From assembly GCA_002687665.1 (NCBI GenBank), contig NZAX01000051.1, forward strand, positions 2,379-7,411: DNA of 5,033 nt. The letters are read 5' to 3'. Every line of letters starts with the position of its first letter. Position 1 is the first letter of the stretch. This DNA is from Flavobacteriaceae bacterium (GTDB lineage Bacteria; Bacteroidota; Bacteroidia; Flavobacteriales; Flavobacteriaceae). Made by a program: the position numbers and the translations under genes. Below are positions 1 to 5,033 of this stretch, in pieces. The notes beneath the pieces are model-generated. The model worked only from the letters and a program-made list of their open reading frames with translations. It did no database searches and was not told where the DNA came from.

Positions 1-2019
1 AAGCGAAATAAAGATGGCAACCCTCTCATATTTGATACGATTCTTTTGGAAAAAGTATATGAAGAAGATAATATAATCCTATTATTAAATACAGCTGTAT
101 ATGAAACACATAAATCAGATCAAAATAAAATTAAAAGTATTGTGGCTTTTTGCAGTCAAAACGCTACGACTTATGAAATTAAGGCAACATTTTTTTGTGA
201 TTCCTCAGGTGATGGCATTGTAGCGTTTCAAGCCGGTGCTTCATTTCGAATGGGAGCAGAATCTCCTGACGAATTTAATGAGGGATTTGCCCCCAATATA
301 GAAGATTATGGTAACCTCCTGGGGCACTCCCTATATTTCTATACTAAAGACATTGGCAAACCAGTTGAATATAAAGCACCCTCATTTGCAATTGACAATG
401 CAGATGAATTACCCCGTATTCGAAATTACAGATTAAATGAACATGGCTGTAATCTTTGGTGGGTAGAGTACGGGGGTAGGTTAGATACTATTCATCAATC
501 TGAGGAAATAAAATTTGAATTATGGAAGGTGGTATATGGTATTTGGGATTATGTTAAAAACAGTGGTAAATATCCCGAATCTGAAAATCTGACTTTAGAA
601 TGGGTAGGAACTATACCCGGCAAAAGAGAAAGTAGAAGGTTTGAAGGAGATTATATGCTAGTTCAACAAGATATAGTTGAACAAAAAGATTACTATGATC
701 GAGTTGCCTTCGGAGGTTGGGCTATGGATTTACATCCTGCAGATGGGATTTACAGCCAATATAACTCATGTACCCAATGGCATACTAAAGGTGTCTACTC
801 AATCCCCTACCGTTGTTACTACAGCAGAGATATTGACAACCTTTTTCTAGCTGGTAGAATAATAAGTGCTTCGCATGTGGCCTTTGGTTCCTCTCGTGTT
901 ATGTTAACATGTTCTCACGGCGGCCAAGCTGTTGGCAAGGCCGTTTCAATATGCCTGAAAAACAAATGGACCCCAAGAACACTTGCTAAAAAAGATAATA
1001 TTGGAAAACTTCAATTGGCCCTCTCTAGAGATGGACAAAGTATACCAAGATTGGATATTCCGGATAACAAAGACTTGATTCAAATTGCAACAATATCATC
1101 TTCATCAGATTTAAAAATCAATCAATTAAAACCATGTGGGGAGTGGAAAAAATTAAAATTTAATATGGCCCAATTACTTCCATTGGAAGCCAACAAAAAA
1201 TATTGTTTCAAGTTTAAATTTAAAGCTTCAAATCACACATTTATTTCGATTACTTTAAAGACAAGTTCGAAACAAAAACATTTTACACCAGATATTGAAC
1301 TAGAATCTAAAAAATTTCCACTTAAAAAAGGAATACAAGATATAAGCTTTAGTTGTGAAAAAAAGATCACCATTGACAGCTATGTTTACATTTGTATTAA
1401 TCAAAATAAAGCTGTAGAAATAATGCAATCAGATTATCGTTTTCCAGGTGTTATGAGCCTTTTTCAAAAAGAAACTCCAGCCGTCTCCAACTATGGAAAG
1501 CAAGAACCTCCAGTGGGAATTGGAATTGACAGTTTTGATTTTTGGACTCCCGAAAAAATGCCGGGAGGAAAAAATATCGCAATGAAAATAGTTCCTCCTA
1601 TTAAAAATTTTTTCTCAACCAATGTGCTAAATAATAATTTACGACCAACTGCTGACGGATATTCAAATTTATGGCAAGCCGATTTGGATGATAAAAATCC
1701 TGAACTCAAAATCAAATGGGATTTAAGCCAAAAAATAATGAGTATTTGTTTATTCTTTGATTGCGATTTTGACAATGCATTGCCCTCAGTATTGGTGACT
1801 CATCCCTTTGCAGAAATTCCATTTACAGTCAGAGAATACAAAATATACAATGGTAAAAATATTATTTATGAAAAATATAACAATTATCAAGCTATCAATA
1901 GAATAGTATTTGATAAGCCCGTCATTACAAATGAATTGACAGTGGTTCTGTCCAAAAAAGAGGAAAATATTCCGGTCAGTTTATATAAAATTTCTGCATA
2001 CACCGAAAAACAACCCTAG
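1..2019 (+). CDS. FAD-dependent oxidoreductase (FAD_oxidored family) with C-terminal discoidin-like extension, 5' partial
   Basis: The reading frame is open from base 1 to the TAG at 2017-2019, giving 672 visible residues. A TTG at 46 is not the start, because the codons before it (KRNKDGNPLIFDTILL) are in frame and fit the family. The N-terminal GxGxxG dinucleotide-binding segment, usually in the first 150 or so residues, lies outside the window. Visible family marks are CDSSGDG at residues 66-72, PGKRESRR at 206-213, and the C-terminal flavin-binding stretch LFLAGRIISASHVAFGSSR followed by HGGQAVGKAV at about 281-315. This matches the FAD_oxidored type (PF12831-like) common near glycoside hydrolases in Bacteroidota and Planctomycetota. 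After residue 325 comes a long extension: a beta-rich segment (about 340-515), then a discoidin/F5-8-C-like module (about 538-670) with NVLNNNLRPTADGYSNLW and a CLFFDCDFD strand. Such modules often bind carbohydrate or stabilise extracellular enzymes. The substrate is unknown. Family assignment is firm; the oxidised substrate and cell location are not. Confidence 0.88.
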   Translation, partial: KRNKDGNPLIFDTILLEKVYEEDNIILLLNTAVYETHKSDQNKIKSIVAFCSQNATTYEIKATFFCDSSGDGIVAFQAGASFRMGAESPDEFNEGFAPNIEDYGNLLGHSLYFYTKDIGKPVEYKAPSFAIDNADELPRIRNYRLNEHGCNLWWVEYGGRLDTIHQSEEIKFELWKVVYGIWDYVKNSGKYPESENLTLEWVGTIPGKRESRRFEGDYMLVQQDIVEQKDYYDRVAFGGWAMDLHPADGIYSQYNSCTQWHTKGVYSIPYRCYYSRDIDNLFLAGRIISASHVAFGSSRVMLTCSHGGQAVGKAVSICLKNKWTPRTLAKKDNIGKLQLALSRDGQSIPRLDIPDNKDLIQIATISSSSDLKINQLKPCGEWKKLKFNMAQLLPLEANKKYCFKFKFKASNHTFISITLKTSSKQKHFTPDIELESKKFPLKKGIQDISFSCEKKITIDSYVYICINQNKAVEIMQSDYRFPGVMSLFQKETPAVSNYGKQEPPVGIGIDSFDFWTPEKMPGGKNIAMKIVPPIKNFFSTNVLNNNLRPTADGYSNLWQADLDDKNPELKIKWDLSQKIMSICLFFDCDFDNALPSVLVTHPFAEIPFTVREYKIYNGKNIIYEKYNNYQAINRIVFDKPVITNELTVVLSKKEENIPVSLYKISAYTEKQP

Positions 2020-2105
2020 CCAGTAAATCCAAAACTGTCCTTTAAATAAACTTTTGAACGATATTAAGTGTATTACTCTAAACTTAAAACATCTTATTGA
2101 TTTAA
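2020..2105. other. Convergent intergenic gap between flavoprotein and propeller genes
   Basis: This 86-bp AT-rich spacer separates two genes that end toward each other. It must hold the transcription ends of both if they terminate locally. The best inverted repeat is TTAAGT at 2064-2069 with ACTTAA at 2082-2087 (6-bp arms, 12-base loop). A second, weaker one is CAGT 2021-2024 with ACTG 2034-2037. Neither has a GC-rich stem or a following T run on either strand, so no canonical intrinsic terminator can be called. No convincing ORF or RNA gene is seen. Confidence 0.5.
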
Positions 2106-3674
2106 TTAGTATTCCCAAAAATTTTGAGCGAATTCTTTTGCATAATACCAATGTATATTTCCATAGGTTCTGTCTCCTGTCCATCCGTCACGATCAAAGG
2201 TTAAAAGATAATATGCGGTTCCATTTTCTTTTGAAACGGGAAGAATGGCTGGCCAAATATTTTTACCAATAGGATGCTCTGATAGACTTAATTCGCCAAC
2301 CTTTTCCATGTCCGGGTAAGACAAAACCTCTAGGGGACAAGGGGTAGCACCCCTTCCAATAAAAACGTATCGTTTGCCTCCAATTTTTTGAATGAGCACT
2401 CCGGTACTTGAGGTGGGTTCGTAAACTGCTATTTCCTTCCACTCTCCATTCCAGTAATCGGCTTCCATCAAAATAGTTTGGTAGCCATTATCTGATTTGC
2501 ATATGGCCATACGCCACTTTCCAACGGCTGAATCCCAAATCACAGAGGGATCCTCTTCATTATTAACCGAGTTGTACTTCACTTTAGAAACAGGGACTTC
2601 TGTTAATCCAAATCGCAGATCCTCTTTGATCTCTCCGGAGTACAACATATGATCATCCCGATGAGAAACCGTAAACACCTTCCAAGTTTCCGATATTCGA
2701 TCATAGAATACATCAGAAGCTGCCCACTGTCTTATAATTTCATCTCCTTTGTTAAATACCAATGTACCTGAAATTTCCCATTTTTTTGTTTCTAAGTCAT
2801 AAGAATAAATACCTTGATAGAGTTGAGTGCCATACCCCCTTGTGGTCATGGCAACCCATATTTTGTTGTCTTTTATTATCGGAGCCCCGTCTTCATAATG
2901 GAGTATTTTTGGATCTGCTTGAGCCGTACCAGTTGTCAAGTATTGTTCTCCTTTTGAAATGGCAATTTGCTCCCCGGACCCAAGGGTTGAACCGAAAAAC
3001 AATTCAAAAGATTCTAAAACCTTCTTATCTCTCAATTCAAAATATTCACTTACATCGAAAGATCCCAGAACAGTCCAATCATTATTCTTTATCAATAAAA
3101 CATTTAAGAACTTCCCAGTTAAATGGACCCTTAAGGTATTTGGAGATTTCAGCTTTTCGTAGAACAAAATTTCTTTTAAGACTGGTTCTCCATCCTTGAA
3201 AATTTCAAATACAATTTGTTTGTTTTCTGAATCCAGCTTTTTTTGGGAAACTGTAAGTCGATTCCAGTTGTCTTTAAAAATTGATAATGAAGCTATTGCA
3301 AAAGAAGATTTTTTATTCTGAACTTCAATATCCATATCGATTGCGGAATAATTAAAAATTTCACCTAAATTGATATGGCTTTGCTGTGTTGTTTTGGTGT
3401 TGTTGGAAATATACAATAAGCCGCCATGTTGCTGAAAGTCACAACCGGGGGATGTAAAATGATTGAGATTGAATGATGGGTGATCAAGAATTTTTTTGGA
3501 AAAATCAAGTTGACTCAAAATAACCTGTGAATTATAAAAATTTCTGGTCTGATAGTCCTTGATAAAATAAAGTTCTTGTGGAGGAATTGATTGTGCAAAA
3601 CAATTCACCGAAGCAAAAAAAAGGAGTTGAATTTTAAAAAAAAAGAATAACTGAAGGTTTCTAAGTTTTTCCAT
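2106..3674 (-). CDS. Secreted two-domain protein: jelly-roll-like N-terminal half plus five-bladed beta-propeller (GH43/GH32-superfamily-like)
   Basis: The protein has 522 residues and starts at ATG 3674-3672. The start is supported by a classical Sec signal peptide: positive n-region MEKLR, hydrophobic core at residues 8-24, probable cleavage after A27 in NCFA|QS. There is no good lipobox. Residues about 35-245 are beta-rich and resemble a concanavalin-like jelly roll. Residues about 250-520 show five similar units, each a loop with a polar residue followed by two strands: DGAPIIKDNKIWVAM (262-276), SDVFYDRISETWKVFTV (320-336), EDPSVIWDSAVGKWRMAI (374-391), TGVLIQKIGGKRYVFIG (424-440) and WPAILPVSKENGTAYYLLTF (474-493). 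That is the layout of five-bladed propeller glycosidases such as GH43, GH32 and GH117. D262, D321 and E374/D375 are candidate acidic residues by position in the blades (inference). It is the last gene of the minus-strand cluster, 59 bp after the SIS gene. I cannot name an enzyme family; glycoside hydrolase or glycan-binding protein are both possible. Confidence 0.8.
   Translation of the reverse strand: MEKLRNLQLFFFFKIQLLFFASVNCFAQSIPPQELYFIKDYQTRNFYNSQVILSQLDFSKKILDHPSFNLNHFTSPGCDFQQHGGLLYISNNTKTTQQSHINLGEIFNYSAIDMDIEVQNKKSSFAIASLSIFKDNWNRLTVSQKKLDSENKQIVFEIFKDGEPVLKEILFYEKLKSPNTLRVHLTGKFLNVLLIKNNDWTVLGSFDVSEYFELRDKKVLESFELFFGSTLGSGEQIAISKGEQYLTTGTAQADPKILHYEDGAPIIKDNKIWVAMTTRGYGTQLYQGIYSYDLETKKWEISGTLVFNKGDEIIRQWAASDVFYDRISETWKVFTVSHRDDHMLYSGEIKEDLRFGLTEVPVSKVKYNSVNNEEDPSVIWDSAVGKWRMAICKSDNGYQTILMEADYWNGEWKEIAVYEPTSSTGVLIQKIGGKRYVFIGRGATPCPLEVLSYPDMEKVGELSLSEHPIGKNIWPAILPVSKENGTAYYLLTFDRDGWTGDRTYGNIHWYYAKEFAQNFWEY
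3614..3645 (-). repeat. Two homopolymer tracts within signal-peptide codons
   Basis: On the coding (minus) strand a run of nine T (3636-3644) and a run of eight T (3615-3622) lie 13 bases apart. They encode the FFFFK and LLFFA parts of the signal-peptide core of the propeller protein. The protein is in frame with the lengths seen here. Runs of this length near a start codon can slip during replication and switch a gene off, but hydrophobic Phe codons in an AT-rich genome also produce them by chance. Confidence 0.6.
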
Positions 3675-3733
3675 TATTGTTTGATCTTTGTTTGAAAAAT
3701 GATTTGTTTAAAAGAAATGAAAAACAAGAAGAT
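3675..3733 (-). promoter_or_regulatory. Leader between SIS gene and propeller gene, with short direct repeats and no Shine-Dalgarno
   Basis: This 59-bp spacer precedes the propeller-protein start codon. Read on the coding strand it contains TCAAACAA twice (plus-strand 3688-3695 and 3677-3684, period 11 bases) and a 7-of-8 match further upstream (3704-3711). The copy nearest the gene ends three bases before the ATG. There is no AGGAGG-like ribosome site; the A-rich leader fits the Shine-Dalgarno-independent starts usual in Bacteroidota. I see no convincing TAnnTTTG -7 promoter element, so the gene is probably read through from upstream. Confidence 0.45.
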
Positions 3734-4450
3734 TTATAGGTGTTTAATTCGGTCTTTATAACGATTATAGAGTGTTTCGTTATCAAATCCATCGATGTTT
3801 TGACTATAATATACTGGTAATGTCACTCCCTTATCGGCAGCTATTTTCATGGCCTCCGTGGCCATCAGATTAACGATAAAACATCCGGCTATGGTAGAGG
3901 CGGCCCCGGTGAGTTCCCCTCCTATTTGGAGCATCCCATCTCCGGGAGGTACGCAATTATCCAAAACCAGATCTGCAATTTCGTAGAGTTTTTTTTGTCC
4001 CTCAATACGCACGGGATATTTTTTCGACTGTTCAATGGAGGTAATTGCTATAACTTTATTGCCATTGGCTTTGGCACGCTCTCCCATTTCAATTGGCATG
4101 GCATTTCTCCCGGAATTGGAAATCACTATAAAAAGATCTTCGGTTTTTATATGGTGTTGATCCCATAACACTTTTGAAACCCCGCTGATACGCTCTATTT
4201 CTGCACTTCTGCGCGCACCCTCAGACGTCATGACAATAGAATCCAAAAAGGCATTTACATTGGCCAATCCTCCTGCTCTAACAAAGAGTTCTAGTCCGAT
4301 GATATGAGAATGGCCGGTTCCAAAAGTATGGATAATGCGATCTTTAATTATTGTTTTTGCCATCCACTCTATGGCCTTGGGTAATACTTTTTTATTGGCC
4401 TCAACAATTTGATCTAATAGTGCTGTCGAAGCTTGATGATATTCATACAT
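3734..4450 (-). CDS. SIS-domain (sugar isomerase) protein, UPF0309-like
   Basis: The protein has 238 residues, starts at ATG 4450-4448 and is full length for this single-domain family. It has no signal peptide, so it should be cytoplasmic. It shows SIS-fold phosphosugar-binding marks: a first strand and loop HTFGTGHSH (41-49), a second conserved loop ISNSGRNAMPIEMG (110-123) with the Ser-x-Ser-Gly phosphate-contacting type, DNCVPPGDG (164-172), GELTGAASTIAG (178-189) and a C-terminal PVYYSQNIDG (212-221). These place it with the UPF0309/SIS_2 group, related to GmhA and to MurNAc-6-phosphate etherase-type SIS proteins. SIS proteins isomerise, deaminate, cleave or sense phosphorylated sugars; the reaction of this subgroup is not firmly established. 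Its place 16 bp after a GH20 hexosaminidase gene suggests an amino-sugar phosphate as ligand (inference). The family call is strong, the exact reaction uncertain. Confidence 0.9.
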   Translation of the reverse strand: MYEYHQASTALLDQIVEANKKVLPKAIEWMAKTIIKDRIIHTFGTGHSHIIGLELFVRAGGLANVNAFLDSIVMTSEGARRSAEIERISGVSKVLWDQHHIKTEDLFIVISNSGRNAMPIEMGERAKANGNKVIAITSIEQSKKYPVRIEGQKKLYEIADLVLDNCVPPGDGMLQIGGELTGAASTIAGCFIVNLMATEAMKIAADKGVTLPVYYSQNIDGFDNETLYNRYKDRIKHL

Positions 4451-4466
4451 ATTTGTTTATTATAAA
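4451..4466 (-). promoter_or_regulatory. 16-bp AT-only junction between GH20 stop and SIS start
   Basis: The spacer between the GH20 stop codon and the SIS start is almost wholly A and T (coding strand ATAAACAAAT just before ATG). It is too short to hold an independent promoter with room for a leader and has no Shine-Dalgarno match. It shows an AAACAA element right before the start, like the one before the propeller gene. This supports cotranscription of GH20 and SIS genes and Shine-Dalgarno-independent initiation. Confidence 0.5.
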
Positions 4467-5033
4467 TTATTTTAAAGATATGGCCCTGCCTCCCCTTCCC
4501 AAAGCATCAAAGGTTCTGAGGACAATATTTGAATTTTTAGCAATTGAAATGGGCTTGTGATACAATTTATCATTTTGATTGGGAACAAGTCCATCGGTCG
4601 TATATCGCACAATAAGTCCAGGGAAAGGAACCCTTACTTTGAGCATTTCATTTTCAATGATGGCTCCTGGTTTGGGTAGGTCATAGGCTATGTCAACATA
4701 GATTGAATTGAGCATGGGAAGCGAACGCTGCCCCAACATATTGGCAAATAAATTCCAATCCAAATTCATGGCCTTAATTTGATCTTCAGGACTACTCATG
4801 ACTATCCAGTGGGGACGAGAAGCCCAAGCACGCTCTGAAAAAACAGTGAGATTGGGCAATAATAGTTCATCAAAAATAGAAACCGAACGAACCGTCTCTG
4901 TCCAAAGTTGGCTCTGTACACCCAATAAGTTTGTTTTTTTATCAGCTTGAAGTTTTTCTCTTTGGGCGATGTATTGAGAAGTAATACCGTGTTTTTTATT
5001 TAGGCTGTAATTGGCAAATACATTCTCTGGATC
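4467..5033 (-). CDS. Beta-N-acetylhexosaminidase (GH20, chitobiase type), C-terminal 188 residues, 5' partial
   Basis: The frame is open from the right edge of the window to TAA at 4469-4467, so the visible part is the C-terminal end; a TTG at 4925 is internal. The first visible residues (DPENVFANYSLNKKHGITS) continue in frame. GVQSQLWTETVR follows at about 38-49; its W44 and E46 form the W-x-E motif that closes the GH20 active site and contacts the sugar at subsite -1 in Serratia chitobiase-type enzymes. LLLPNLTVFSERAW (57-70) is the last barrel helix. Residues about 117-188 (YDLPKPGAIIEN, then FPGLIVRYTTDG, then VLRTFDALGRGGRA) match the chitobiase/hexosaminidase C-terminal Ig-like domain. 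GH20 enzymes remove terminal GlcNAc or GalNAc from glycans by substrate-assisted catalysis. The catalytic Asp-Glu pair and any signal peptide lie outside the window. It is the first visible gene of the minus-strand cluster. Confidence 0.93.
   Translation of the reverse strand, partial: DPENVFANYSLNKKHGITSQYIAQREKLQADKKTNLLGVQSQLWTETVRSVSIFDELLLPNLTVFSERAWASRPHWIVMSSPEDQIKAMNLDWNLFANMLGQRSLPMLNSIYVDIAYDLPKPGAIIENEMLKVRVPFPGLIVRYTTDGLVPNQNDKLYHKPISIAKNSNIVLRTFDALGRGGRAISLK

Noticed and set aside
46..48. TTG as start codon of the flavoprotein
   Set aside because: The same frame is open back to base 1 and the extra residues continue the family sequence; the gene is cut by the window edge.
1491..1775. 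Minus-strand open frame of 94 codons inside the flavoprotein gene
   Set aside because: It is antisense to a clear coding domain and has no family resemblance.
2021..2037. CAGT/ACTG hairpin as an intrinsic terminator
   Set aside because: The stem has four base pairs with a nine-base loop and no T run, so it is too weak to support.
1981..2184. Minus-strand open frame of 67 codons spanning the end of both convergent genes
   Set aside because: It overlaps the well-supported C-terminus of the propeller protein on the same strand in another frame and shows no motif.
2054..2272. Plus-strand open frame of 72 codons across the convergent gap
   Set aside because: It overlaps the 3' end of the propeller gene, has no ribosome site or recognisable motif, and looks like a chance frame.
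2762..3199. Plus-strand open frame of 145 codons
   Set aside because: It lies antisense within the propeller gene and its product has low-complexity, unrecognisable composition; the minus-strand frame has a signal peptide and domain pattern.
3926..4168. Plus-strand open frame of 80 codons inside the SIS gene
   Set aside because: It is the antisense shadow of the conserved SIS motifs.
4351..4560. Plus-strand open frame of 69 codons across the GH20-SIS junction
   Set aside because: It is antisense to both real genes and has no recognisable content.
4923..4925. TTG as start codon of a short 152-residue protein
   Set aside because: The frame continues to the right edge with residues that fit GH20, and a start here would fall just before the W-x-E motif, so it is an internal Leu codon.

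Overview
The window reads as a piece of a glycan-utilisation region from an AT-rich member of the Bacteroidota, probably a flavobacterium-like or cytophaga-like organism. The reasons are the AT-rich codon use with many AAA, TTT and ATT codons, start codons preceded by A-rich leaders without Shine-Dalgarno sequences, a Sec signal peptide ending in the '...CFA|Q' form common in this phylum, and the gene content (a chitobiase-type GH20 enzyme, a SIS-domain sugar-phosphate protein, a secreted five-bladed propeller protein and an FAD_oxidored-family flavoprotein). The assignment is made by eye, with no database search.

Layout: 1-2019 (+) holds an FAD-dependent oxidoreductase cut off by the left edge of the window. 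Its cofactor-binding core is followed by a long C-terminal extension of beta-sandwich character. A short convergent gap (2020-2105) has only weak inverted repeats. The rest is on the minus strand and is transcribed right to left: the C-terminal end of a GH20 beta-N-acetylhexosaminidase (4467-5033, cut by the right edge), then a cytoplasmic SIS-domain protein (3734-4450, after a 16-bp gap), then a secreted two-domain protein with a jelly-roll-like N-terminal half and a five-bladed propeller C-terminal half (2106-3674, after a 59-bp gap). The tight spacing and shared strand suggest one operon whose promoter lies beyond the right edge. No stretch above 300 bases lacks a gene.

How the genes may work together (inference): the GH20 enzyme would release N-acetylhexosamine from an oligosaccharide outside the cytoplasm, and the SIS protein would act on a phosphorylated amino sugar inside. 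The propeller protein looks like an uncharacterised glycosidase or glycan-binding protein for another linkage of the same substrate. The flavoprotein, encoded convergently, may oxidise a sugar or related molecule, but its substrate cannot be read from the sequence. I found no RNA genes, mobile elements, CRISPR arrays, or defence or phage genes. The main points of interest are the unassigned propeller protein, the domain fusion on the flavoprotein, and two homopolymer tracts inside the propeller protein's signal-peptide codons.
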